Shown here: one piece after another, positions 39,463 to 48,220 of the stretch
Numbering within the stretch: the stretch's first letter is position 1
Layout: each line of letters begins with the position of its first letter
NCBI RefSeq assembly: GCF_900142065.1
Contig: NZ_FSRJ01000002.1
Span: forward strand, 434,001 to 498,000
DNA: 64,000 nt
Direction: 5' to 3'
DNA from: Agromyces cerinus subsp. cerinus
GTDB taxonomy: Bacteria > Actinomycetota > Actinomycetes > Actinomycetales > Microbacteriaceae
Made by a program: the position numbers and the translations under genes
Notes under the pieces: generated by a model
What the model saw: only the letters and a program-made list of their open reading frames with translations
Told to the model about the DNA's origin: nothing
Database searches by the model: none

Positions 39463-40578
39463 GTGGAGCACAGCTCATCCACGGACCGGAACGGTGGAGC
39501 AGCGTCACAGCGGAGCTTCCGGGCGCTCCGGTCCGCGCCGTGGTGGATCGCGGCCGCATGGTCCGTCGGCTATCTCGCGGCGGGTACGGCATGGGGTCTC
39601 GGGGCATCCGGTTACCCGTTCTCCGGCGGCGGGCCCGGTCCACGTGCCTCGGTGATGGATCCCGTTCCGAGCCATGTCGGCGGCTGGATCCTCGCTGGGG
39701 CGGCCGCGCTCGCCGGGGTGCTGGTCGTGCTGATCGCGCGTCGTCCGGCTGCTCGCGTTCCGGCGGCCGCCGCGGTGCTCGTCGGGGTGATGCTGGCGGT
39801 CGTACTCACCGACTTCCGGGTGCTGGTGTTCGCCGCCTACTTGCCGGTGATGGCCGTTGCGGCCCTCCTCGGTCACGTCGACCCGCATATCATGGCGACA
39901 ATGCTCATCTGGCCGAACATCAACCAAATGGTTCTGATGATCGCCGGTGCCAGCTTGGCTTCCCTCGGCATTCGCGGCCTGATGGCTCGGAGCAGTGCAG
40001 GCGAGACGACGACGGATGACGCTGCACCGAGGTTTCGCGAAGCGACCGCACGTCGCGTGGGCCGCTGGGCCACCGGCATCGCGGTCGTCATTCCCGTCGG
40101 GTACGCGGTCACGCGAATCGGATGGTTCGCCGGCGTGCCGATCGGCATCAGCCCGAGCTTCATGCAGCAGCTCGTCGACGCCCAGGCAGCGCCCATCGGG
40201 GCCGGGTTGGGCGGCGTCGCACTCCTCGGAGCCGTGCTGACCCTCGGCCTCGTCCGCCCCTGGGGCGAAATCTGGCCGCGCTGGGTGCCGTTCCTGCGCG
40301 GGCGGGCGATTCCGCCGCGGCTCCCGGCCTCCCTCGCGATCGCCATCTCGTTGCCCATCATGTCGGCCGGTCTGATGTACGTGAGGAAGCAACTCGCGGG
40401 CGAGGAGTTCGGAGCGACCGGGGCGGAGCACGAGCCGGGAGCGTGGTTGCCCGAGATGTTCTTCCCGGTGTGGGGCGCGGCGCTGGCGATCGCAGCGCTC
40501 GCCTACCTCCAGAGGCGAACGGCCGGCCAGGAGCTGGTGAGCCGATCCACAAGCCCACGAGGCCTGGTGAGCGGATGA
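39463..40578 (+). CDS. Polytopic membrane protein linked to a sensor kinase
   Basis: 371 aa from GTG 39463, with GAGG eight bases upstream. About eight hydrophobic helices with short loops. Notable segments are WWIAAAWSVGYLAAGTAWGLG and MATMLIWPNINQMVLMIAGASLASLGIRG. No recognised family or catalytic motif. Its last codons overlap the start of the kinase gene (ATGA), so the two are translationally coupled. It may be what the kinase senses or controls. Confidence 0.75.
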   Translation: MEHSSSTDRNGGAASQRSFRALRSAPWWIAAAWSVGYLAAGTAWGLGASGYPFSGGGPGPRASVMDPVPSHVGGWILAGAAALAGVLVVLIARRPAARVPAAAAVLVGVMLAVVLTDFRVLVFAAYLPVMAVAALLGHVDPHIMATMLIWPNINQMVLMIAGASLASLGIRGLMARSSAGETTTDDAAPRFREATARRVGRWATGIAVVIPVGYAVTRIGWFAGVPIGISPSFMQQLVDAQAAPIGAGLGGVALLGAVLTLGLVRPWGEIWPRWVPFLRGRAIPPRLPASLAIAISLPIMSAGLMYVRKQLAGEEFGATGAEHEPGAWLPEMFFPVWGAALAIAALAYLQRRTAGQELVSRSTSPRGLVSG

Positions 40579-41849
40579 CCTCCATCGTCGACGCGGGGCC
40601 CAGGGCCGACGGGCGGCGGGATGGCCCGTTTCGGAGGAATCCGGCGCTCACCGACCTGATCGTGGCGGCCGTGTACGCGATCCCGCTCGGCCTCGTGTCA
40701 CTGCGCCTGCTGCAGCTCTCCGACAGCCCGCTCGGGTGGCGGGTTCTCGCGGGGGTCGCGGTGGTCGTGCTGCATGTCGCGACGGCGCTGCGGCGCCGGT
40801 GGCCTCGAGTCGCGTTCGGCATCGGCGCGGGAATGGCCCTGGTGCTTTCGCTGCTTCCTCCGTTGCAGGACGCCGCGGGGAACGCGTTTCCGGCGTTCGC
40901 ATTGCCGAGCATCCTCGTCTTCGGGGTGCTCGTGTTCACTGCGGCGCGTGTGCTCGATGCACGGGCCAGCTGGGCCTGCCTGGCCGTCGCGCTCGCCGTG
41001 GCCGCCGTCGTCGTGGTTCGGCTCTGGAACCCGGAGGTCTGGGGCAGGCCATCCGACGACGGCGAGCTCATCCTCTGGCGCGCGGCGCTGACGCTCGGCA
41101 TCACGGCGACGATCCTCTGCCTGTGGGCGCTGGGCCGGCTCGCCCGAGTGCGAGACGCCCATGTCGCAGAACTGAGGGAGAAGGCGGAACGGGCCGATGC
41201 CGACCGGGCGCGTGAACAGGCGGAGGCGGCTCGCGCCGAGCGGGATCGCATCAGCCGAGAACTCCACGACATCGTCTCCCACTCCCTGGCGGTCATGGTG
41301 AGCCAGGCCGAAGGCGGCCGGCTCTCGGATCCGGCCGCGCCCACTGCTGCGACGTTCGCCACGATCTCGAGCATCGGGCGCGAATCCCTGCGGGACATGC
41401 GCGGACTGCTGGGCGTGCTGAGGTCGGATGCCGGAACCGCGCGAGTGCCCCAACCGGGCCTGGCAGATCTGCCGTCGCTGGTGAGCCAGGTGCGGGCAGC
41501 GGGCGTGCAGCTCGTCGACGAGGCATCCGGCAATCAGCGACGGCTGCGCCCCGCCGCCGATCTCGCCGCGTTCCGTGTCGTGCAGGAAGCGCTGACCAAC
41601 GTGCTCAAGCACGCAGGACCCGCACCGGCTGCCGGTCTCAGCCTCGACTGGACGGATGACCGGCTCGTCATCCGCGTCCACGACTCCGGCGCCGGCCCGC
41701 ACGTCGACGGTGATCCGGGCGGTGCCGGGCTGGAGGGCATGCGGGAGCGACTGCAGATCATCGGCGGTTCGCTCGAGACCAATGGGCGCGCGGGCGAGGG
41801 GTTCACCCTCACCGCGACCATCCCCTACGACGACGGGAGCCTGCCGTGA
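40575..41849 (+). CDS. Sensor histidine kinase, DesK/NarX type (HisKA_3)
   Basis: 424 aa. Five or six N-terminal helices (about 25-190) with little outside the membrane suggest sensing within or near the bilayer. A coiled linker (190-222) leads to the HisKA_3 box ERDRISRELHDIVSHSLAVMV with phosphoacceptor His 231. The ATPase domain has FRVVQEALTNVLKHAG (N-box), VHDSGAGPHVDGDPGGAGLEGMRERL (G boxes) and a final GEGFTLTATIP. ATG 40575 overlaps the previous stop and its own stop overlaps the regulator's GTG. It should phosphorylate the adjacent response regulator. Confidence 0.93.
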   Translation: MTSIVDAGPRADGRRDGPFRRNPALTDLIVAAVYAIPLGLVSLRLLQLSDSPLGWRVLAGVAVVVLHVATALRRRWPRVAFGIGAGMALVLSLLPPLQDAAGNAFPAFALPSILVFGVLVFTAARVLDARASWACLAVALAVAAVVVVRLWNPEVWGRPSDDGELILWRAALTLGITATILCLWALGRLARVRDAHVAELREKAERADADRAREQAEAARAERDRISRELHDIVSHSLAVMVSQAEGGRLSDPAAPTAATFATISSIGRESLRDMRGLLGVLRSDAGTARVPQPGLADLPSLVSQVRAAGVQLVDEASGNQRRLRPAADLAAFRVVQEALTNVLKHAGPAPAAGLSLDWTDDRLVIRVHDSGAGPHVDGDPGGAGLEGMRERLQIIGGSLETNGRAGEGFTLTATIPYDDGSLP

Positions 41850-42514
41850 TCCGCCTGCTGATCGTCGACGATCAAGAACTCCTGCGCCAGGGCCTCGCGA
41901 TGGTGGCGCGGTCCCAACCCGACATGCACGTCGTCGCAGAAGCCGGTCATGGCGGCGAGGCGCTCCGGGTGCTCGAGACCGAGCAGATCGACGTCGTCGT
42001 GATGGATGTTCGCATGCCGGTCATGGACGGCATCGTGGCCACGCGCGAGATCCAGAAGCTGGTCGACGCTCCGAAGGTGCTCGTGCTCACGACCTTCGAC
42101 CTCGACGAGTACGCGTTCGACGCGCTCCGTGCCGGAGCGAGCGGGTTCATTCTGAAGGATGCGCCGGGCGAGGAGATCATCGCCGCGATTCGGCACGTCG
42201 CAAGCGGCGATGCCGTCATCGCTCCGGCGACCACCCGTCGCCTCATCGACCATCTGACCGCTCCGACCGGCGACCCCGACGCCGTCTTGCGCAGGCTCAC
42301 CGACCGGGAGCGCGATGTCTTCCTCGGCCTCGCACGCGGCGACTCGAACGCGGAGATCGGGGCGCAGCTGTTCCTGTCCGAGACCACGGTGAAGACCCAT
42401 GTCGGGCACATCCTGAGCAAACTCGGCCTCCGAGACCGGATCCAGGCCGTGGTGCTGGCCTACGAGACCGGGGTCGTCGCTCGCGGCACCAGACATTCGC
42501 CGGATACGCCTTAG
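41846..42514 (+). CDS. NarL/FixJ-type response regulator
   Basis: 222 aa from GTG 41846, overlapping the kinase stop by four bases. Receiver domain 1-120: acidic pocket V-D-D, phosphoacceptor Asp 54 in VVVMDVRMP, and conserved T and K in LTTFD and FILKDA. LuxR-type helix-turn-helix at about 150-210: LTDRERDVFLGLARGDSNAEIGAQLFLSETTVKTHV. Target genes are unknown, possibly its own operon. Its TAG overlaps the stop codon of the convergent LuxR gene. Confidence 0.93.
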   Translation: MIRLLIVDDQELLRQGLAMVARSQPDMHVVAEAGHGGEALRVLETEQIDVVVMDVRMPVMDGIVATREIQKLVDAPKVLVLTTFDLDEYAFDALRAGASGFILKDAPGEEIIAAIRHVASGDAVIAPATTRRLIDHLTAPTGDPDAVLRRLTDRERDVFLGLARGDSNAEIGAQLFLSETTVKTHVGHILSKLGLRDRIQAVVLAYETGVVARGTRHSPDTP

Positions 42515-45402
42515 CCGCCGTCGCCCGCCAGCCCGTGCTCGCGCGCGAACATCGCCGCCTGCGTGCGGTTGACCGCCCCGATCTTCGTGAGGATGTTGCG
42601 CACATGGTTCGCCGCCGTGTGCTCGCTGATCACGAGGGCAGCGGCGATGTCGCGATTGCTGCGCCCCTCGGCGATGAGCGCGATGACCTCGCGTTCGCGC
42701 GCGGTCAGCCCGTTCAGTGCAGCGGATGCCCCGGCGCCCGCGTCGAGCGACCGCAGCACCTTCATCAACCCGGCGGGCTCGGCGATCGCGCGTGCCCGGG
42801 TGGCGAGCGCGCTCGCCGCAGGCGATCGGGGGTCTGATCGGCGCAGGTGCGCCGCGTGGGCAGCGAGTGCGCGTGCGGCATGCAGGGGTGCGTCGCTGCG
42901 CTCGGCGAGTTCGAACGCGGCGTCGAAGCGTTCGGCGGGCAGGCCGAAGCCGCAGAGGGACTCGACCTGGCCCAGGTAGCAGTCGGCGGCGCCGAAGGGG
43001 GCGACGAACAACCCCGACATGAGGTTCAGCCCGGCGTACTCGGCGAGCCACGGGTGCAGCACCTCGGCGGTGTCGACATCGCCGAGCCACAGCGCAGCTT
43101 CGGTCATGAACACGAGTCGGGCCGGCCAATCGCTCGAGTCGCTCGGCTGGGCCTCGGTGTGTTCGAGCACCCAGGCGAGCGCTCGGCGGGTGGGGCGCTC
43201 GAGTTCGAGCTCGGTGTAGATGGCGAGCAGCCCCGGCGCCCAGCGGTCGGTCGGTGACTCGTTGCCGCTGATGAGCGGCCGCACGGAGCCCAGCAGCCCC
43301 GCCTCACGGCGCACCATGTAGCTCTGCAGCGAGCTCGCGCCCGACGTCGCATCGTCGCGGAAGATGCTCTCGCGGTGCTGCGCACGGCGTGCGGCCGCCG
43401 CGGCGCCGTCGAGGTCGCCCGCCGCGAGCGCCCGGGTGAACCGCACGCACTCGATCCAGTAGTTCCAGTGCCGCTCCCAGTTGCGGCTCATCTCGTCGAG
43501 GTGGCGCTCCGACTCGTCGAGGCCGACGCGGTCGCCCACGAGGTACGAGAACGCCGCCCGGTGCATCGCCGCGGCGCCGAGCCAGTCGTTCTCGGCCGAA
43601 CGGGTGAGCCCCACGAGCTCGGTCGCACGGTCGAGGCGACCGGCGACGTCGCGCGGGCGCAGCGTCAGCGTGATCGAGGCGCGCAGGGTCGCCGCGAGCA
43701 GGTGCGGGTCGCCGCGTGCGCGGGCGAGTGCGACGGCCCTGGCGGCGATCGGCTCGGCCGCGTCGACGGCGCCGGTGAACGCCGTCGCCCGGGCGAGCGC
43801 GCCGAGCGCCTCGATGTAGAGCGGGTCCTCGTCATCGGCCGGTACGGCCGCGAGCGCGGTGGTGAGCATGTCGCGAGCACGGAACCCGAGCAGGCCGGGG
43901 CGCCACGAGGCATCCTCGTAGCCGATCGCGGCGCGCAGGCGCTGCCGGGCGTTGCCCACCTCGCTCGCCTCCTCGAAGATGGCGCGCGCCCGGGCGGTGT
44001 CGGCAGCGAGATCCCAGCTCTCCGCGGCGCGCAGCAGCAGCTCGGCACGCTCTTCGGTGTCGGGGGTGATCTCGGCGGCGCGCACGAAGAGCGTGCCCGC
44101 ATCGTCGTGGGCGATGCGGCCCTCGGCGAGCTCGGCGGCGCGGGCGAGGTACGTCACCGCGCGATCGCCGAAGCCGAGGGCGCGCGCCGCGGAATAGTGG
44201 TGAGCGAGCCGCTGCACGAGCCGGGGCGCCGCCGGGAAGTCGGCCTCGAGGGTCTGCGCGATGCGCGCGTGGGTGCGCAGCACCTCGGTCGCGGGAATCA
44301 CGTCGATGATCGCCTGCCGCGCGATCGCGTGCGTGAACCGGTAGTGGTCGCCCGCGCGGCGCGGCGGCTCGATGAGACCGCCGCGCACCGCGGCATCCAT
44401 CGCCCCCAGCGTGACCTCGACGGATGCCTCGCTGATGCCGAGCACCTCGGCGAGGTCGACCTCCTGCCCGAGCACGGCGGCGAGCACGAGCACCGACCGC
44501 TGCGTCTCGTCGAGCACGGCGATGCGCGACCGTGCCATGTCGCTCACCGTGTCGGGCAGCTCGATGACCCGCTGGTGGCCGCGCTGCTCTGCCTCGACGA
44601 CCGGCCGCCACATCGCGCGCAGCAGGAACGGGTTGCCGCCCGTGAGCTCGCGAAGCACCTCGGCCGAGTCGAGGGCGCGCTCGCGCGAGAGGCCGGCACG
44701 GATCACGACGTAGTCGGCGATCTGGTCGAGGGTGAAGGGCGAGAGCTCGATGCGCTGCACGCCGGTCAGTCGCGCGAGCGGCGCGAGGGAGTCGGCGAGC
44801 GGCTCCGAGCGATCGGGCGGGGAGTTGCGGAACCCGCCGAGGAGCAGCATCCGGCTGCCGGTCGTGCCCTCGACGACGCGGCTGAGCAGCCGCATGGCCG
44901 CCGGCCCCGCCCAGTGCAGGTCGTCGAGGGCGAGCACCATCGGTCGGCGCTCCGCCGCCGCGCGCAGCACGTCGACGACTGCGGAGTACACGCGCTCCTG
45001 CCCGGTCGAGCGGTCGGCGGCATCCTGATCGGTCTGCTCGAGCACGCGTTCGAGCAGCTCGGCCGATTCGAGGGCGGATGCCGCGGCGGCATCCGCTCGG
45101 TAGGCGGGCAGCACTGCGCGCAGCGGCTCGTCGAACGGTTCGAACGGGGCGCCGATCTCCTGGATGCAGGAGCCGGCGAGCACGGCGGCGCCGCCCGCGC
45201 TGAGTCGGGTGCACACCTCGCTCACGAGTCGCGACTTGCCCGAGCCCGCGTCGCCGCTGACGAAGACCGCCCGCCCGGCGCCGGTGAGCGCATCGGCCCA
45301 CGCGGCATCGAGCGCCGCGACCTCGTCGTGTCGCGCGATGAACGGAGGCTGGCCGGAGGTCGTCCAAACCGCCGGCAGCGCCGGGGCGGACCAATCCCGC
45401 AT
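42511..45402 (-). CDS. Large ATP-binding LuxR family regulator (LAL-like)
   Basis: 963 aa. An N-terminal AAA+/STAND ATPase has Walker A VSGDAGSGKSRLVSEV (48-63), Walker B MVLALDDLHWAG, and a GGFRNSP sensor. A long helical TPR-like middle (about 400-880) probably senses a ligand or protein. The C-terminal LuxR helix-turn-helix is LTAREREVIALIAEGRSNRDIAAALVISEHTAANHV. Such LAL/MalT-like activators often control catabolic or antibiotic genes; the target here is unknown. The -10 box TATCGT lies seven bases before ATG 45402, suggesting a leaderless start. The stop codon shares bases with that of the convergent response regulator. Confidence 0.9.
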   Translation of the reverse strand: MRDWSAPALPAVWTTSGQPPFIARHDEVAALDAAWADALTGAGRAVFVSGDAGSGKSRLVSEVCTRLSAGGAAVLAGSCIQEIGAPFEPFDEPLRAVLPAYRADAAAASALESAELLERVLEQTDQDAADRSTGQERVYSAVVDVLRAAAERRPMVLALDDLHWAGPAAMRLLSRVVEGTTGSRMLLLGGFRNSPPDRSEPLADSLAPLARLTGVQRIELSPFTLDQIADYVVIRAGLSRERALDSAEVLRELTGGNPFLLRAMWRPVVEAEQRGHQRVIELPDTVSDMARSRIAVLDETQRSVLVLAAVLGQEVDLAEVLGISEASVEVTLGAMDAAVRGGLIEPPRRAGDHYRFTHAIARQAIIDVIPATEVLRTHARIAQTLEADFPAAPRLVQRLAHHYSAARALGFGDRAVTYLARAAELAEGRIAHDDAGTLFVRAAEITPDTEERAELLLRAAESWDLAADTARARAIFEEASEVGNARQRLRAAIGYEDASWRPGLLGFRARDMLTTALAAVPADDEDPLYIEALGALARATAFTGAVDAAEPIAARAVALARARGDPHLLAATLRASITLTLRPRDVAGRLDRATELVGLTRSAENDWLGAAAMHRAAFSYLVGDRVGLDESERHLDEMSRNWERHWNYWIECVRFTRALAAGDLDGAAAAARRAQHRESIFRDDATSGASSLQSYMVRREAGLLGSVRPLISGNESPTDRWAPGLLAIYTELELERPTRRALAWVLEHTEAQPSDSSDWPARLVFMTEAALWLGDVDTAEVLHPWLAEYAGLNLMSGLFVAPFGAADCYLGQVESLCGFGLPAERFDAAFELAERSDAPLHAARALAAHAAHLRRSDPRSPAASALATRARAIAEPAGLMKVLRSLDAGAGASAALNGLTAREREVIALIAEGRSNRDIAAALVISEHTAANHVRNILTKIGAVNRTQAAMFAREHGLAGDGG

Positions 45403-45569
45403 GCCCCTCACGATAGTCCGCGGCCGAACGCGCGGCGATGACCCGAATTGACTACGAGCACGGCCGCACGAAGATGGGCCGGCCTCGTCATGCGGCGTGG
45501 TCACGACGTTCCTACCGTGAGCATCAGCGGTACTCCTCCAGAAGACCGCACCAGGGAAGGACACAGATC

Positions 45570-45836
45570 ATGAACGCACGCGCGTTCCTCATCGTCCCGG
45601 CCGTGCTGGTCTTGGGCGTGCTGGCCGGATGCGGCCAGACCGATGGCGGAGCCGGCGCGGGAACCGGCACCACCCGAGTGAAGATGCCGTCGACCGAGGT
45701 GTGTCACATGGCCGGCTACATTCGCGACCGGGCGCCCGAAGGTCTCTGCGACGATGCCGGAGACGCCCCCGCGACCGAGAGCGTCGAGGGAGCCGTCGTC
45801 GTCGACGACGACCTGTCGCCCCTGAGCGGGAGGTGA
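45570..45836 (+). CDS. Small lipoprotein, unknown function
   Basis: 88 aa. The signal peptide with lipobox LAGC (18-21) gives a mature protein of about 68 residues with two further Cys (EVCHMAGY and EGLCDDAG) that could form a disulfide, and an acidic C-terminus. GGGAAGGA lies nine bases before ATG 45570. It is separated from the divergent LuxR gene by about 170 bp and from the GH53 gene by a strong terminator. No family is recognised. Confidence 0.7.
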   Translation: MNARAFLIVPAVLVLGVLAGCGQTDGGAGAGTGTTRVKMPSTEVCHMAGYIRDRAPEGLCDDAGDAPATESVEGAVVVDDDLSPLSGR

Positions 45837-45858
45837 GACGGCGAGTGAGACGGCCGAC

Positions 45859-45903
45859 ACGACGAAGGTGGGCGGATGCCGCGGCATCCGCCCACCTCGT
45901 CGT
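45859..45903. terminator. Bidirectional terminator palindrome
   Basis: GGTGGGCGGATGCCG (45867-45881) and CGGCATCCGCCCACC (45882-45896) are exact complements without a loop. ACGACGA/TCGTCGT extends the stem after a one-base bulge. It lies between the convergent lipoprotein and GH53 genes. Confidence 0.85.
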
Positions 45904-45908
45904 TCCGC

Positions 45909-48104
45909 CTATTGCTGCTTCAGCCGCTTGAGCTGCTGCACCGCCTTCTCGACGAGCTTCGTCACGTCTTTCACGTCTCGTGCCGTGGCCCGCGAGCCCG
46001 CGAGCACGACCTCGCCGGTCGCGACGGCGTCGTCGAGGTTCGCGAGCGAGGCATCCGTGTACTTCGACCGGTCGACCGTCGTTGCACGTGCGAGTGCAGC
46101 TTCAAGGGCGGCCGTGTCGACCGGGGCGGCCGACGACTCGGGAGCGACCAGGCGCACCTCGTCGAGCACGCCCCACGCGCCCGCCGAGAGCGAGAACTCA
46201 GCCGAGATCTCGACGACGCCGTCGGCGCCGACGACGATCTCGGGCACCGACGCGGTGTGGAACTCGTTCCATGCCGTGAACTCGAGCGGCGCGCTCCACG
46301 AGCCGGCCGAGGTCGTCGCCGAGAGCACGCGCGTGTCGGTCGACGGGCTGTTCGTGCCCTGCGTCGTCGCCTCGAGCACGTAGGTGCCGGCGGGCACGCC
46401 CGTGAGGGTCTGCGTCGCCGAGGTCTCGTAGGCCCAGCCGTTCCAGAACGTCACGGCGAAGTCACCGGCGGATGCATCGGCGCTCTCCTGGCGCGAGGCG
46501 GGCCCGGTGAGCTGCCACGCACCCATGTCACTGCTCTCGAAGCCCGGGTTCTGCACGAAGTTCGGGGAGACCACGTCGACCGTGGCCGTCACCTGCAGGC
46601 CCGAGTCGGTCGTGCCGGGGATCTCGTACGAGCCCGGTCCGCGGATCCAGTCGACCGCACCGCTCCAGTCGACCGACGGATGCTCCGTGGTGCCGTCGTT
46701 GAACTCCACGGCGATCGTGTCGGGCAGGGTCACCGCCGAGCCATCCGTCACCGTCAGTGCGACCTGCTCGATCGTCGTGATCGCGCGCGGGGCGACCGCA
46801 CCGGTGACGACGTACTCGAAGGTGCGCAGCGACTCGAGGGGCGTGCCGTTCCACGCGAAGAGCGACTGGTTGTCCCACGCCGAGCCGCCGAAGAATTCGC
46901 CGACGTGCACGGGGTCGTAGTCGCTCGCGGCGCTCGTCGCCCAGCCCGAGCCGTCGCGCTCCCAGAGCACGCGGTTCGCCTCGACCTCTGCAGCGGGGCC
47001 GACGGGCAGCCACGCGGGCTCCCAGTAGAAGACGCCGATGCCGGCGTCGCCGACGGCGGTGACCGCGGCGATCACGTCGCGCAGCTGGGTCGCCTGGCCC
47101 TGCACGCTCACGGGGTACTGCCCGGTGATGCCGCTCGCGCCGATGACATTGCCGTACCCGTCGCCGTCATCGAGGGTGCGCGCCCACGAGGTCTCGGCGA
47201 CCATGACCTGCTTGCCGTACGTCGTCGCGATGTCGTCGAGCACCGCCGTGAGGTTCTCGGTCGTGCCGTGCCAGTAGGGGTAGTACGAGCTCGCGAAGAC
47301 GTCGTAGTCGACGCCGAACTGCGCGAGGCCCGCGGCGTAGGTCGCGTAGCGGCCGGGCGTCTCGGGGTTGGTGAAGTGCACCGCGACGAGCGCGTCGGGC
47401 AGCGTCTCGCGCACGGCGGCGCTGCCCGCCGAGACGAGGGCTGCGAACTGCGCGTCGATCGCCGTGCCGGCCCGCGTGTGCCCGGCGATGGCGTTGTTCG
47501 TCTCGTTGCCGATCTGCACCATCGACACGTCGACGCCGGCGGCGTCGAACGCCTGCAACGACGACACCGTGAAGTCGTGCAGGGCGGTCACGGTCGCGGC
47601 ATCGGAGAGCCCGGCCCACGCCTTCGGCACGAGCTGTCGGCCGGGGTCCGCCCAGAAGTCGGAGTAGTGGAAGTCGACGAGCACCTCGAGGCCCGCCGCG
47701 GTCGCCCGCTGCCCGATCTCGACGGCGCGTGCGACGTCGACGTTGCCGCCGCCATACCCACGGCCGGTCGCGTCGAACGGGTCGTTCCAGACCCGCACGC
47801 GCACGGTGTTCACGCCGTCGGCGGCGAGCACGTCGAAGAGGTCGGCCGGCGTGCCCGACGCGTCGCGGAAGACCACGCCGCTCTCCTCGAGCGAGAGCAC
47901 CGTCGAGACGTCGACGCCGTTCACGAAGTCGGGGGAGAGCCCGTCGACCTTCGCGACGGAGATGCCCGCCTCGACCGGGCCGCCGCCCGGCCCGTCACCC
48001 GATTCGGATGCCGCGGCCGCCGCAGCCCCGGCGGGTATCGCGATCAGGGCGGCGAGCGTCGCCGCAAGGGCTGTCGCCCCGGCCCTTCCTGGTTGTCTCT
48101 GCAC
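45909..48104 (-). CDS. ganB: Secreted GH53 arabinogalactan endo-beta-1,4-galactanase
   Basis: 731 aa from GTG 48104; GAGAGGGAA lies about ten bases upstream. Signal peptide 1-32. GH53 catalytic domain at about 45-400: NTVRVRVWNDPFD, acid/base Glu 201 in QIGNETNNAIAGH, nucleophile Glu 304 in VMVAETSWA. Then a bacterial Ig-like (Big_4 type) domain (IAVEFNDGTTEHPSVDWSG), a carbohydrate-binding-like beta-sandwich (NPGFESSDMGAWQLTG to about 660), and a C-terminal helix rich in Lys and Gln. It cuts beta-1,4-galactan outside the cell into oligomers for the adjacent transporter and GH42 enzyme. It lies 116 bp after the GH42 gene; a CGCCCG/CGGGCG stem (48144-48158) lies between them. Confidence 0.92.
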   Translation of the reverse strand: MQRQPGRAGATALAATLAALIAIPAGAAAAAASESGDGPGGGPVEAGISVAKVDGLSPDFVNGVDVSTVLSLEESGVVFRDASGTPADLFDVLAADGVNTVRVRVWNDPFDATGRGYGGGNVDVARAVEIGQRATAAGLEVLVDFHYSDFWADPGRQLVPKAWAGLSDAATVTALHDFTVSSLQAFDAAGVDVSMVQIGNETNNAIAGHTRAGTAIDAQFAALVSAGSAAVRETLPDALVAVHFTNPETPGRYATYAAGLAQFGVDYDVFASSYYPYWHGTTENLTAVLDDIATTYGKQVMVAETSWARTLDDGDGYGNVIGASGITGQYPVSVQGQATQLRDVIAAVTAVGDAGIGVFYWEPAWLPVGPAAEVEANRVLWERDGSGWATSAASDYDPVHVGEFFGGSAWDNQSLFAWNGTPLESLRTFEYVVTGAVAPRAITTIEQVALTVTDGSAVTLPDTIAVEFNDGTTEHPSVDWSGAVDWIRGPGSYEIPGTTDSGLQVTATVDVVSPNFVQNPGFESSDMGAWQLTGPASRQESADASAGDFAVTFWNGWAYETSATQTLTGVPAGTYVLEATTQGTNSPSTDTRVLSATTSAGSWSAPLEFTAWNEFHTASVPEIVVGADGVVEISAEFSLSAGAWGVLDEVRLVAPESSAAPVDTAALEAALARATTVDRSKYTDASLANLDDAVATGEVVLAGSRATARDVKDVTKLVEKAVQQLKRLKQQ

Positions 48105-48220
48105 GATCCGTTTCCCTCTCGATCAGGCAGCCTCAGGGGTCGCCGCCCGAGCCGGGCGAACGGATCCGCGGCGCTGCGGTGTTCGGTTCTGGTGGTGCTG
48201 GTCTGGTGGAGCGGTGCCGG

